From: Gammaproteobacteria bacterium
GTDB lineage: Bacteria; Pseudomonadota; Gammaproteobacteria; Thiohalobacterales; Thiohalobacteraceae
Length of the DNA stretch: 64,000 nt
Direction of reading: 5' to 3'
NCBI GenBank assembly: GCA_019911805.1
Contig: JAIOJV010000052.1
Location: forward strand, 171,413-235,412
Shown: positions 17,105 through 26,396 of the stretch, in pieces
How the letters are laid out: each line of letters begins with the position of its first letter
How positions within the stretch are numbered: position 1 is the stretch's first letter
Program-made: the position numbers and the translations under genes
Notes under the pieces: model-generated
Told to the model about the DNA's origin: nothing
Seen by the model: the letters and a program-made list of their open reading frames with translations, nothing else
Database searches by the model: none

Positions 17105-18331
17105 TCAGATCGCTTGGGATCGGGTTGTGGGGAGAGCCGCGGCCAGCCGGCGGATGTCCGTATCGCGTAGGTAGGCGAGGGTCGGCAGGGTGATCATGCG
17201 TGTGGCCACGTCGCGGGCCCCACGCATGACGTCGCGCTCGACTGTGCTGTGATCTGCGATCTCTACCAGGTCTCCCAGGGCGCATGGAAAAGACTGCGTG
17301 GCACCGATACCAGCGTGTACCAGGGAATCAATGAGGCCATCACGCTGATCGGCATCGGCCGCCAGGCAAGGCAGGCGCAGGTATACCGGTACGCTGCCAG
17401 GGAGTGGGGAGATGACGCTCACTGTGTCAATACCAGTCAGCGCGTCTGCAACGCGTGCGGCAGCCTGTACCCGCGCCGCGGTGATGGCATCGATCCGGCC
17501 GAGCAGGCGCAATACCAGACCGGTCGCCATGCTGCTTGAGCGGTGTAACGGGATATCGGTCGTGTAGACGGTTCTACCGAGGCCGAGAGCGGGGATGTTG
17601 GCCGGTATCCAATACAGCCAGGGCCGTAGCAGCAGAGTATAGACCGCTAATTTCACGAATGCCGCGGCCGTTGTCACAGGCGCTTCCCCGGGCAGCTCGC
17701 GGATCGCCGTGGCCAAGGCCTTCGCGATGCCATCGTCGCGGGTGACGATCGCACCGCCTTGCAGCGAGGTGATGTTCTTACCCTTGTCGAAGCTGTAGAT
17801 GCCGACATCACCGAATGTTCCGACGTTACGGCCCCGAAACGTCGCGTGCATGGCCTGTGCGGCATCATCGATCATGTAGATCCCGCGCGTTTGTGCCAAC
17901 TGCTCGATGGCGTCGAGGTCATTCGGCAGGCCGTAGAGGTTCGCGGAGATGATCGCCAGCACACACGAGCAATCGACGCCTGCCAGCAGTTCCTGGTCGT
18001 AGGAGAGTGTCTGAGGGTCGATGTCTACGATGCGCAGCCGCAGCCCTGCCAGTATGGCGGAGGCCGCAACCGAATAGCAGGTATAGCCCGGCACGATGAC
18101 CTCGTTGCGCCGGGGGTCGTTGGCCAGCGTCTTCAGTGTGCGGAAGATGAGTGTCAATGCCGCTCGCCCGGAAGATAGCGTGAGGCAGTGGCGCACGCCG
18201 TAACGCTCCTGGATCGCCGCGGCGAGCGCCTCTCCCGTGTCCTGTCCACGAAGCTGATCAATCCCCGCGGACATAAGCGTGGTGAAGGGGATCGGCGTTC
18301 CGGCCGGCGCAATGTATCTTGGCAACCGCAT
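17105..18331 (-). CDS. DegT/DnrJ/EryC1/StrS-type PLP aminotransferase
   Basis: This 408-aa protein is a sugar aminotransferase family member that probably converts a keto-nucleotide-sugar to an amino sugar. Visible are the substrate/PLP segment LSSGRAALTLIF, MIDDAAQAMHATF with the PLP aspartate, and YSFDKGKNITSLQGG, in which the second lysine is the expected Schiff-base residue. A hydrophobic stretch in the middle (AVYTLLLRPWLYWIPANIPALGL) is unusual for a soluble member and occurs in some EPS-linked relatives. It sits 4 bp from the FemAB-like gene, whose product could acylate the amine it creates. Confidence 0.82.
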   Translation of the reverse strand: MRLPRYIAPAGTPIPFTTLMSAGIDQLRGQDTGEALAAAIQERYGVRHCLTLSSGRAALTLIFRTLKTLANDPRRNEVIVPGYTCYSVAASAILAGLRLRIVDIDPQTLSYDQELLAGVDCSCVLAIISANLYGLPNDLDAIEQLAQTRGIYMIDDAAQAMHATFRGRNVGTFGDVGIYSFDKGKNITSLQGGAIVTRDDGIAKALATAIRELPGEAPVTTAAAFVKLAVYTLLLRPWLYWIPANIPALGLGRTVYTTDIPLHRSSSMATGLVLRLLGRIDAITAARVQAAARVADALTGIDTVSVISPLPGSVPVYLRLPCLAADADQRDGLIDSLVHAGIGATQSFPCALGDLVEIADHSTVERDVMRGARDVATRMITLPTLAYLRDTDIRRLAAALPTTRSQAI

Positions 18332-18335
18332 GATC

Positions 18336-19481
18336 TCAGGGTATCGACCGTGCGATCAGGGGGCCGAACCATTGGGTCGCCGACAGCGGCAGCTTCTGCC
18401 ACAGCGCGATCGCCAAGCGGTACTTGGGATTGTTCACATTCAGCTCCGGCAGATCCTCGCGACCGTTCAGGATATATTGCCAATAGAGCTGTTGCGCATG
18501 AGCATTCCACTTCTTCTTGAACTGCTCGGCGTTGCTGTCGACCGTGGAGCGACCCAGATGGAAATGCCGATAGCCGTTCTCACAGGCATGCCGGATCATC
18601 TCCCAGTACAGTACATAGTTGGGCTGCAGTTTCTGGTGGTCCGGCGACGTGCCCGCCCACATACCTTCGACGGTATCCTTGAAGTAGCCATTGAAGGCGG
18701 CGGCGACCGGCGTGGCATGCCGATAGGCGATGAAGATGCGCGTGGCCTCCGGGAAGTGCTCCAGTATCTCGGCGAAGTAGGCCTTACGGTAGATCGGCGT
18801 GCCCAGGCGCTGCCAGCTGAGCGCCAGGAGGTGGTAGAAATCGCCGAGGAGTTCCTGCCGCCCGTGGCGTACCTCGATGTCATTCTTGTAGACGCGGCGG
18901 ATGTTGGTGCGGTGTTTGCTGGTGAAGGCCTGCCATACTCGATCGGGGTCGGCATCGAGATCGATGGTCATGCTGACTTTGTTCTGCGTCGTGGGTAGAT
19001 CGTCCTGAATGGGTTGCAGCACGCGCAACTCGGTATAGTCGGCGCCGAGTTCCCGGGTGAGCGCCGTGGCCCGCGCCAGCAGCGCCTGAGCGACGTCGGC
19101 ATTGGCCGCGCAGGGACCGCCGAAATTGACGAATGGCATGGAACAGAGAATGGTCCCGAACAGCCGGCTCTTCAGCAGCACCAGGGGCAACACCCCGCAG
19201 ATGTCACCGCCCGATGCACTGCGTGCCACGAGATAATGGGTGTCGTGCCCGAATTGCCCGTTGTTGACCCGGCGCCAGCCATAGGCCTGGTAGAAATTTG
19301 CACCAGGCGTACGTTGGAGAAAGGCATCCCAGTCGACGGCATTGATCTCCGTGGCCTCCTCGATGTGGTACGACAGCACGCCAAGGGGTGCAGCACGATG
19401 GCGGGGATGGCTGAGATGGGAGGGGGGGCTCTCGATGACAGGCTGTCCGGACATGCGTATCACTTGCCTATATTCTTGCAT
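18336..19481 (-). CDS. FemAB-like/GNAT-fold acyltransferase, PEP-CTERM-associated
   Basis: The 381-aa product resembles the FemAB-related proteins of PEP-CTERM loci, which have two tandem GNAT-like folds and are thought to transfer an aminoacyl or acyl group onto an amine. The first half contains NFYQAYGWRRV and PLVLLKSRLFG. The second contains SKHRTNIRRVYKND, VAAAFNGYFKDTVEGMWAGTS, and YRHFHLGRSTVDSNAEQFKKKW, the most family-like segment. An alternative ATG nine codons in (19454) is possible because neither start has a clear ribosome site. It is the promoter-proximal gene of the minus-strand block. Confidence 0.78.
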   Translation of the reverse strand: MQEYRQVIRMSGQPVIESPPSHLSHPRHRAAPLGVLSYHIEEATEINAVDWDAFLQRTPGANFYQAYGWRRVNNGQFGHDTHYLVARSASGGDICGVLPLVLLKSRLFGTILCSMPFVNFGGPCAANADVAQALLARATALTRELGADYTELRVLQPIQDDLPTTQNKVSMTIDLDADPDRVWQAFTSKHRTNIRRVYKNDIEVRHGRQELLGDFYHLLALSWQRLGTPIYRKAYFAEILEHFPEATRIFIAYRHATPVAAAFNGYFKDTVEGMWAGTSPDHQKLQPNYVLYWEMIRHACENGYRHFHLGRSTVDSNAEQFKKKWNAHAQQLYWQYILNGREDLPELNVNNPKYRLAIALWQKLPLSATQWFGPLIARSIP

Positions 19482-19858
19482 TCGCAGGGATTGTTATGGC
19501 ATCGGCGGGTGCTGAGCGACAGGGCGACAATACCACTACATCCGACGGTTTGGATGTAGGCAATCGCTTACGCGACCGCGGGGATCTGTCTGTTCATGCC
19601 TATTGGGTTTGGCCTCTGTGCCAATACTGCCCGCTCAGGTACGCTGCCTCGGGCCTGGATGACGAACCCCCGCCGGCCCTCTCCGTTCAGAAGGGCGAGC
19701 GGCCGCGGCGATTATCACACACTGCTTACATCCTGCATTGATTTAAGCTAATATTTCAATATGTTGTACCATCCAATGGGGGACGTTGGTTACGGTAGGC
19801 GGGGCTCGATGAAGGGGAAGATCCCTCGCCAGATGCCAGTCTTCCACCGCTTGCTACG
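19482..19858. other. Divergent intergenic region between the FemAB-like gene and the GT2 gene
   Basis: These 377 bp separate divergent operons and must hold two promoters, but I find no convincing -35/-10 or sigma-54 pair. An AT-rich stretch at about 19740-19775 is the best candidate promoter zone for the plus strand. A small open frame at 19496-19741 has no recognisable content or ribosome site and I do not call it a gene. Confidence 0.5.
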
Positions 19859-21013
19859 ATGAAAATCATCTTCTGGACCAGCCTGTTGGGCGTGATCTAC
19901 GCCTATTTCCTCTATCCGGCGCTACTGGCGGTACTGGCACGGCTGGCGACCCGGTCACCGACCCCGGTCACCGAACAGGCGCCGGAGTCCGTCTCCATGA
20001 TCATCCCAGTACACAACGAAGAGCGGATATTGCCCACCAAGCTTGAGAACCTGGCCGCCCTGGATTATCCCCATGATCATCTCCAGGTTATTTTCGTCTC
20101 CGATGGATCCACGGATGGCACCCTGAAACTGCTGCGGGACGCGGCAGCGAACCTCCCCTTCCAGCTCGTGGTGCTGGAGGTGCCGGAACGCGCCGGCAAA
20201 GCCCACGCGCTGAACACCGGCCTGGAGGCCGCCGACGGCCAGATCATCATTTTCACCGATGCCTCGATCCTGTTGGAACCCGGCGCCGTGAGCGCGCTGC
20301 TGCAGCCGTTCGCGGATCCGGGCGTGGGCTGCGTATCGGGAGAAGACCACATCGCAGGGGGGGCAGGCGAAGGCTTGTACGGCCGTTATGAACTGTACCT
20401 GCGTAACCAGGAGTCGGCAGTGGCCTCCATCGTCGGTGCCAGCGGCTCGTTCTATGCCCAGCGTCGTGCGCTGGTGCAGCCTTTCCAGCCCGGGCTGGCG
20501 CCCGATTTCCTGTCGGTCCTGAACACCGTGGAGCAGGGCTACCGTGCCCAGACCGAACCGGCCGCCCGCGGCCATATGACCGCCGTCGCCCGCCCGGAGC
20601 AGGAGTTCCAGCGCAAGGTCAGAACCCTGCTGAGGGGTATCGCCACGCTGTTCGCCAAGCCGGCCCTGATGAACCCGCTGCGCTACGGACGCTTCGCCTG
20701 GCTGCTGCTGTCGCACAAGCTCATCCGCTGGCTGGTGCCGTTCATGCTGATCGCGGCCCTCCTGAGCAATATCGCCCTGACCGACACGGGGCTCTACGGG
20801 GTCCTGCTGGTACTGCAGATCGGCTTCTATGGGCTGGCGGCACTGGCTTACCGTGGTGTTGCTGGACTTCACGACAATCCCCTGGGCAGGATCGCACTGT
20901 TCTTCGTCATGGCGAACGTGGCGATCCTGATCGCGTGGTTTCGCTACCTCAAAGGTGAGCGCCAGGAACTGTGGACACCGTCCGAACGCCGTGTCATGAA
21001 GGAAACACCGTGA
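19859..21013 (+). CDS. Membrane glycosyltransferase, family 2
   Basis: This 384-aa enzyme has an N-terminal membrane helix (about 5-28) and a GT-A catalytic domain (SMIIPVHNEERI, VSDGSTDGT, IIFTDASILLE with the acidic metal motif). Three or four C-terminal helices follow (about 290-370). The position of the processive QxxRW motif is taken by QEFQRKVRT, so processivity is uncertain. It should add a sugar to the lipid-linked repeat on the cytosolic face. The next gene begins on its stop (GTGA overlap). Confidence 0.85.
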   Translation: MKIIFWTSLLGVIYAYFLYPALLAVLARLATRSPTPVTEQAPESVSMIIPVHNEERILPTKLENLAALDYPHDHLQVIFVSDGSTDGTLKLLRDAAANLPFQLVVLEVPERAGKAHALNTGLEAADGQIIIFTDASILLEPGAVSALLQPFADPGVGCVSGEDHIAGGAGEGLYGRYELYLRNQESAVASIVGASGSFYAQRRALVQPFQPGLAPDFLSVLNTVEQGYRAQTEPAARGHMTAVARPEQEFQRKVRTLLRGIATLFAKPALMNPLRYGRFAWLLLSHKLIRWLVPFMLIAALLSNIALTDTGLYGVLLVLQIGFYGLAALAYRGVAGLHDNPLGRIALFFVMANVAILIAWFRYLKGERQELWTPSERRVMKETP

Positions 21014-21834
21014 ACGAGACACCGTTTTTCTTCGCTGGCCACGGGCAGCGGTTGTTCGGGCTGCTGCATGAACCGGATACCGTCGAGCCCGAAGTTGTAG
21101 GCTGGGTGTTCTGCCATCCTTTCGCCGAGGAGAAACTCTGGGCGCATCGGGTATTCGTCTCCATGGCACGGGATCTGGCCGGGGAGGGGATGCCTGTGCT
21201 GCGCTTCGATTACCGTGGCTACGGCGACAGTGAGGGTGAGTTCGAGCAGTTCACCCCGGCCGACCATGTGGCTGACATCCACGCGGCCGTCGCCGAGCTG
21301 CAACGCCGCCAGCCGACGGTGAGCCGCATCCACCTCCTGGGGTTGCGCTATGGTGCCACTCTGGCAGTGCTGGCGGCGGCGGAGAACCCGGCCATCGGGC
21401 GTCTGGTGTTGTGGGACCCGGTCATCGACATGGCGCAATATCTCCAGGATCAGTTGCGTAGCAACCTGACCACGCAGATGGTCCTGCATGGCAAGGTGAT
21501 CGCCAACCGCGACGAACTGGTGAGCCGGATCCGCGCCGGCGAGTTCGTGAATATCGACGGCTATGATCTAGGCAATCCATTCTTCGATCAGGGCTGCGCG
21601 ATCCGACTTTTCGAGGCGGCCACGCGGGTGCGGGGACCCGTGCAGATCATCGCCATCGCGCGGGCCTCACAGGCGCCGCGCGCCGATCTGCAGGCGCTCG
21701 CTGCCGCCTTCCCGGAGGCTGACATGCAACGTGTCGAGGAGCTGCAGTTCTGGAGGGAGATCAAACAATTCGCACGACATTCGCCGGCGCTGTCGGCTGC
21801 CACACGGACCTGGCTGGGGGCGGCCCGTGCCTGA
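21010..21834 (+). CDS. Alpha/beta-hydrolase fold protein lacking the nucleophile serine, exosortase-associated type
   Basis: The 274-aa protein has an alpha/beta hydrolase core (WVFCHPFAEEK, LRFDYRGYGDSEGEF). The nucleophile elbow reads GLRYG with Arg113 where Ser is normal, and no C-terminal Asp-His pair stands out. This agrees with my recollection of the hydrolase-2 type of exosortase A loci, where an arginine is common at this site, so the loss may be a family trait. I chose the GTG that overlaps the GT2 stop; the upstream in-frame ATG would lie inside the GT2 gene. It overlaps the next hydrolase by 8 bp. Confidence 0.75.
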   Translation: MNETPFFFAGHGQRLFGLLHEPDTVEPEVVGWVFCHPFAEEKLWAHRVFVSMARDLAGEGMPVLRFDYRGYGDSEGEFEQFTPADHVADIHAAVAELQRRQPTVSRIHLLGLRYGATLAVLAAAENPAIGRLVLWDPVIDMAQYLQDQLRSNLTTQMVLHGKVIANRDELVSRIRAGEFVNIDGYDLGNPFFDQGCAIRLFEAATRVRGPVQIIAIARASQAPRADLQALAAAFPEADMQRVEELQFWREIKQFARHSPALSAATRTWLGAARA

Positions 21835-22756
21835 GATCGTGCCGGTATGCTTCAGGAATGGTGAGGGGCAGCAGCTGGTCGGCATGCTGCACCTGCCCGC
21901 TGTCCCGGTCGCCGGCCGACCCTGCATCCTGCTGCTGTCACCGGGCGTGAAGATGCGCGTCGCGCCGCATCGCATGTACAACAAGATGGCGGAGGCCTTC
22001 GTGCGCGAGGGCTTCGCCGTACTACGGTTCGATTTTTCCGGACTCGGTGACGCCGAGGGTGAGATCAAGCATACCCAGCTGAGCCACATCTACAACAGCA
22101 TCCAACTCGGCTGCTACATTGATGATACCCGCGCTGCGCTGGACTGGCTGCAGGCCGAGCATGGCTTCAGCCGCTGTATCGCCGGCGGGTTGTGCGGCGG
22201 TGCACTCACCGGCCTCCTGACAGCGGAGCACGACCAGCGCATCGTCGGTCTGCTGGCGCTGGGTATCCCGGTGGCTCTCGATGTCGGCGATGCGCAGTGG
22301 TCGGCGCATCTGACCCGCGGACAGCTGGATCAGCTGCGCCAGGGCTATCTGAGCAAACTACGGGATCCTGCATCCTGGCTGCGGCTGTTGTCGTTCAAGA
22401 GTGATTACCGCGTGATCTGGAAATCGATCAAGCGCCTGTTCGAGCGCAATGCACCTAAACCGGTCGCACCTACCCCGAATGGTCAGCCGACAGACAACAC
22501 CAATCCGAGATTCGCACCGGCCTTCTTTGCCATGTCGCAGAGCCGGCGCCCGATGCTGCATATCTTCAGCGGGTCCGATCGGCTGGCGGCGGAGTTCAAG
22601 GAGAAGTTCCAGGAACGTGACCCCGAGCGTCTTGCCAAACATCGTGACTGGGTGGATATTCATGTCATCGACAAGGCCAACCACATCCTGGCACACCCGG
22701 ACTGGTTCAACGAAATGTTGAGCGTGTCGTGCGTTTGGCTGCGACGGTTCCAATGA
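21827..22756 (+). CDS. Alpha/beta hydrolase with cysteine nucleophile, exosortase-associated type
   Basis: This 309-aa hydrolase carries the elbow GLCGG with Cys123 as nucleophile, plus a C-terminal GSDRL aspartate and ANHIL histidine, making a plausible Cys-Asp-His triad like dienelactone hydrolases. LRFDFSGLGDAEGEI marks the oxyanion strand region. It resembles the hydrolase-1 type of exosortase A loci; the substrate is unknown and could be an acylated sugar intermediate. The GTG start overlaps the preceding gene and follows a G-rich ribosome site; the longer upstream frame is embedded in that gene. Confidence 0.75.
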   Translation: MPEIVPVCFRNGEGQQLVGMLHLPAVPVAGRPCILLLSPGVKMRVAPHRMYNKMAEAFVREGFAVLRFDFSGLGDAEGEIKHTQLSHIYNSIQLGCYIDDTRAALDWLQAEHGFSRCIAGGLCGGALTGLLTAEHDQRIVGLLALGIPVALDVGDAQWSAHLTRGQLDQLRQGYLSKLRDPASWLRLLSFKSDYRVIWKSIKRLFERNAPKPVAPTPNGQPTDNTNPRFAPAFFAMSQSRRPMLHIFSGSDRLAAEFKEKFQERDPERLAKHRDWVDIHVIDKANHILAHPDWFNEMLSVSCVWLRRFQ

Positions 22757-23931
22757 ATGTCGCGCTTCCGGATCCGGCTATGCCACCCGCAACGGTATCA
22801 TCCTTGGCCCGACGCGTACTCGACTTGCGCGATTCCCCTTGGGTCGACGGACCAGGGCGCACCATCCTCGATACCGCCTCTATGGTCGACCCGCAGCGCT
22901 ACCACATCGTGGTCGGTGCATTCTCCGGTGACCGGCACGGTGAGCATGCCTACCTCAGCGAGGCGACCCGGCGAGGCCTGGAGACCTATCCCATCGCCGA
23001 GCGCCGTGCCATCGACCCCGATGTATTGCGTCAGATCGTGGACTGGTGCAGACACAACGCTATCGACATCATCCACACCCACGATTTCCGCTCGGATCTC
23101 TATGGGCTGATCGCCGCACGACGACTTCGTATCCCGGCGGTGTCAACCTGCCACGGCTGGATCGCCAACGACCTCAAGGGGCGGATCTACACAGTCGTCG
23201 ACAAATTTCTCCTGCGTTTCTTCGACCGTACCATCGTCGTCAGTGCGCGTATGCAGGCGCATCTGTCTACCCACGGTATTCCGGCCCGAAAGCTGGCCGT
23301 GATACAGAACGCCCTGATTGTGGAGGACTACCGGCCGGATCGCAGCGACCGGTCCGTGCAGGCCGAACTCGGTATCCCCGCATATCACAAAGTGGTGGGG
23401 AACATCGGCCGACTGAGCCTCGAGAAATGTCAGGATCTATTTCTTCGTGCTGCAGCAGAAATCATCCCTGAAATGCCAGACGTCAGCTTCGTCATCGTAG
23501 GCATCGGTCCCGAGGAAGACCGCCTTCGCCGCCTGGTCGGAGAACTGGGTATAGTCGATCATGTCGTATTCGCCGGCTACCGAGCGGACATGCAGCGGGT
23601 CTACAACAGCCTGGACCTGGTCGTGCAGAGCTCCAGCACGGAAGGTATGCCCAATGTGGTCCTGGAGGCGTTGTTGATGCGCGTCCCGGTGGTGGCGACT
23701 GACGTGGGAGGGACGGCTGAGATCGTCACGGATGGTGTGTCCGGCCGGCTGATCACCCCCAACGACTCACGGGCACTGACCGCGGCTATGCAGGAGGCCC
23801 TCACCACTACGGAACAGACGACCGGTTGGGCCGCTGCCGGAGAAAAGCATGTACGGGATTATTTTAATCATACCACTCGCCTGCAGCGCATCATGGATGT
23901 CTACGATCACGTAATGGAAGGCCAGGGATAG
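22753..23931 (+). CDS. Glycosyltransferase family 4 (GT-B)
   Basis: This 392-aa enzyme is a retaining GT-B glycosyltransferase. The N-terminal domain has IIHTHDFRSDLYG; the C-terminal nucleotide-sugar domain has GNIGRLSLEKCQDLFLRA, VVFAGYRADMQRV, and SSSTEGMPNVVLEALLMRVPVVATDVGGTAEIV with the EX7E glutamates. The N-terminus RVLDLRDSPWVDGPGRTI lies close to the glycine-rich acceptor loop. The start ATG overlaps the hydrolase stop (ATGA). It probably extends the EPS repeat unit; donor and linkage cannot be told. Confidence 0.87.
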   Translation: MNVALPDPAMPPATVSSLARRVLDLRDSPWVDGPGRTILDTASMVDPQRYHIVVGAFSGDRHGEHAYLSEATRRGLETYPIAERRAIDPDVLRQIVDWCRHNAIDIIHTHDFRSDLYGLIAARRLRIPAVSTCHGWIANDLKGRIYTVVDKFLLRFFDRTIVVSARMQAHLSTHGIPARKLAVIQNALIVEDYRPDRSDRSVQAELGIPAYHKVVGNIGRLSLEKCQDLFLRAAAEIIPEMPDVSFVIVGIGPEEDRLRRLVGELGIVDHVVFAGYRADMQRVYNSLDLVVQSSSTEGMPNVVLEALLMRVPVVATDVGGTAEIVTDGVSGRLITPNDSRALTAAMQEALTTTEQTTGWAAAGEKHVRDYFNHTTRLQRIMDVYDHVMEGQG

Positions 23932-23937
23932 TATTTC

Positions 23938-25236
23938 ATGTTGCTCTACTCCGGATTCCTATTTTCAATATTTCTGGATTACGTCCGGCCAGGCTCTTAT
24001 CTGCCTATTATCGAGGCGGTCAAACTCAACAGTGTAGTGCCGCTAACCGTGCTGCTCTTTACTATTTTTCACAAGAGTGATGTCAGCGATCAGGATGTTT
24101 TCAACAACCGGAATTCCCGCTGGTTGCTATTTTTCCTTGTACTTCTTTTGATCTCCGTCTTCACGGCAGATGTTACGCATTATTCGTTCAATATGCTGAC
24201 AACTGTGCTCGGTTTCGTCTTCTGGTATTACATCATCGTCAGACTCGTAACGACGGAACAGCGTATGCGTGCATTGTTCGCCACGCTCGTACTGTCTCAC
24301 GCGCTGCTTCTGGTGTTGAATCCGCAACTGATTACCCACCCTGAGATGCGCTCATACATACAAGGAAACACGTTTCTCGGCGATGGCAACGATTACAGCT
24401 TGTCTGTAACAATCGCCATACCGATGTGCCTGTATCTCATTATGCGCGCGAAGGCATTGTGGATGCGCCTATTCTGGGGGCTGGCGCTGGCAGGATTGAT
24501 TCTGGGCGTCGTCGGAACTCAATCACGAGGGGCAACCATTGCACTGGCCTGCGTGTTCTTATTCCTGTGGTGGAAAGGACGCCAAAAGATAATCGGCTTG
24601 GCATTGATTGCGCTTTTGGTGTCAGGCATCGTCAGCTATGCCCCCGATATTTATTTTGAACGTATCGACACCATCGCCCATTACGAGGAAGAAGGGTCCG
24701 CCATGGGTCGAATTACGGCTTGGAAGACAGCTGTTCGTATGGCTGAAAAACACCCTCTGCTCGGGGTTGGGAGTGGTCATTTTGCCGTCAAGTTAGGGAC
24801 TGAGTTCAGGCCACCTGAATTCGGTGTTGGAAATCTTCCCTGGCTCACTGCGCATTCCATGTACTTCTTGCTCCTGGGTGAGCTCGGAATACCTGGCATC
24901 ACGTTTCTGTTTGCGATGCTGATCGGAAATTACCTCATTAACAATAAACTAATGCGTGATGCTCGGATGCGATCATCCGACTTAGCAAACCTATTCCTCA
25001 TACTCAACGCCAGTCTTATCGCATTTGCCATCGGAGGTGCATTCCTGTCAGTCGCATATTATCCACACCTCTATGTGTTGACCGGCATCTGGACAGCTGC
25101 CTATTTTATTAATAAGCATGCACATATTGGCCAACCAGAAAATCATCAATCCTTGGCTGATGAGGATGCGGAACAGCGTGCCGAGCGGCTTGTGTGGGGC
25201 ACCGGTGATTCCAAGAAATTGACCATAGTCCAATGA
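23938..25236 (+). CDS. O-antigen ligase/polymerase (Wzy/WaaL-like), exosortase-associated type
   Basis: This 432-aa inner-membrane protein has about ten or more hydrophobic helices and a periplasmic loop containing GRITAWKTAVRMAEKHPLLGVGSGHF, which is the Wzy_C/O-antigen ligase hallmark. The N-terminus FSIFLDYVRPGSYLPII resembles the probable O-glycosylation ligase of exosortase A loci. It would polymerise lipid-linked repeats or ligate glycan to an acceptor. It is clearly more AT-rich than the genes before it, as are the next glycosyltransferases. The stop overlaps the following gene by an ATGA. Confidence 0.85.
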   Translation: MLLYSGFLFSIFLDYVRPGSYLPIIEAVKLNSVVPLTVLLFTIFHKSDVSDQDVFNNRNSRWLLFFLVLLLISVFTADVTHYSFNMLTTVLGFVFWYYIIVRLVTTEQRMRALFATLVLSHALLLVLNPQLITHPEMRSYIQGNTFLGDGNDYSLSVTIAIPMCLYLIMRAKALWMRLFWGLALAGLILGVVGTQSRGATIALACVFLFLWWKGRQKIIGLALIALLVSGIVSYAPDIYFERIDTIAHYEEEGSAMGRITAWKTAVRMAEKHPLLGVGSGHFAVKLGTEFRPPEFGVGNLPWLTAHSMYFLLLGELGIPGITFLFAMLIGNYLINNKLMRDARMRSSDLANLFLILNASLIAFAIGGAFLSVAYYPHLYVLTGIWTAAYFINKHAHIGQPENHQSLADEDAEQRAERLVWGTGDSKKLTIVQ

Positions 25237-26396
25237 CAAATTTTCATCGCCCCAAGATTCTGATCGTGCACTCGACACTGCATATCGGAGGCGCGGAAGA
25301 GGTTACCGCTACCCTCTGCCGGCACATAGACGCCGCCAGATTCGATGTCGTCGTCTGTTGCCTGAAGGAAAATGGTATGGTTGGTGAAAAAATCGCAGCA
25401 GAGGGGACGGAGGTGTTCACGATCCCGCACAGTCGCCGATTCAAGGCTGATTACTTCACTTCCCTCGCATTGTGTGGAGCAGTTCGAAAGCGCCAGATTA
25501 GGCTTCTGCACTCACATGATGTTCATGCATTATCCGATACCACGATCTGCCGCCTGATGACATCTGATACACGTACGGTCCATACCTTTCATTATGGTGG
25601 GTATCCAAGTCGTGACAAAACGGCGCGGACAATTGAATCGCTGTGTTGGCGATTTGTGGATCAGCCAGTCGCCGTCTCAAGTATTCAGAAGGATAAGATC
25701 AGTGATTTTTATCGTATCCCGAAAGGGCGGCTCGCAGTCATAAGAAACGGTGTCGACCGGCAAGCCTCTGGGACTGAGCCGCTTTTCATACGACAATATC
25801 GGGAACAAGGCAAGACGATCATCGGCTGTATAAACACGCTTATAGAACAGAAGGGCATGTTTCATCTGCTGGAGACTGCGGCCCTGCTAAAGCGGCAGGG
25901 TCTTAAAGATCATGTCTTCCTGGTTGCCGGTGAAGGCCACCTGAGGCCGGCCTTGGAGGAACGGCGGCACGCGCTTGGCGTCGACGAAGATGTGATTTTC
26001 CTCGGGTGGATACAGGATGCACCCCGAGTCATGATGAATCATATCGATATATTCTTTCAGCCTTCTCTCTGGGAGGCTATGTCCATGGTGCTCCTGGAAG
26101 CCATGGCGGCAGGGCGCGCCATTGTCGCCACTCGCGTAGGAGAAGCGCCATTGGTGATCCAAAATGAAATGTCGGGATTGCTGGTGGATACGGGCGATGT
26201 CGCTTCGATGGCGTCGGCAATAACTAGGTTGCTGGCTAATTCTGGTTTGCGCGCCTTGCTAGGTGCCGCGGCGGCGAAACGTTACCAATCCGAGTTCACC
26301 GCCCAAGTCATGGCGAACAATTATATGGAACTCTATGACAATGTGCTCGCACGTCGGAAGCGTAACCGCTTCGCACTTGGGTACAAACCCGCATGA
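25233..26396 (+). CDS. Glycosyltransferase family 4 (GT-B)
   Basis: This 387-aa GT-B enzyme opens with ILIVHSTLHIGGAEEV, the donor/acceptor glycine loop. The C-terminal domain shows GCINTLIEQKGMFHLLE, VFLVAGEGHLRP, VIFLGWIQDAPRVM, and PSLWEAMSMVLLEAMAAGRAIVATRVGEAP with EX7E. It overlaps both neighbours by four bases, implying coupled translation. Likely role: a mid- or late-stage EPS repeat glycosyltransferase on the cytosolic face. Confidence 0.88.
   Translation: MTNFHRPKILIVHSTLHIGGAEEVTATLCRHIDAARFDVVVCCLKENGMVGEKIAAEGTEVFTIPHSRRFKADYFTSLALCGAVRKRQIRLLHSHDVHALSDTTICRLMTSDTRTVHTFHYGGYPSRDKTARTIESLCWRFVDQPVAVSSIQKDKISDFYRIPKGRLAVIRNGVDRQASGTEPLFIRQYREQGKTIIGCINTLIEQKGMFHLLETAALLKRQGLKDHVFLVAGEGHLRPALEERRHALGVDEDVIFLGWIQDAPRVMMNHIDIFFQPSLWEAMSMVLLEAMAAGRAIVATRVGEAPLVIQNEMSGLLVDTGDVASMASAITRLLANSGLRALLGAAAAKRYQSEFTAQVMANNYMELYDNVLARRKRNRFALGYKPA

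Noticed and set aside
19496-19741. Small plus-strand frame in the divergent gap
   Set aside because: No ribosome site, no recognisable sequence, and composition unlike its neighbours.
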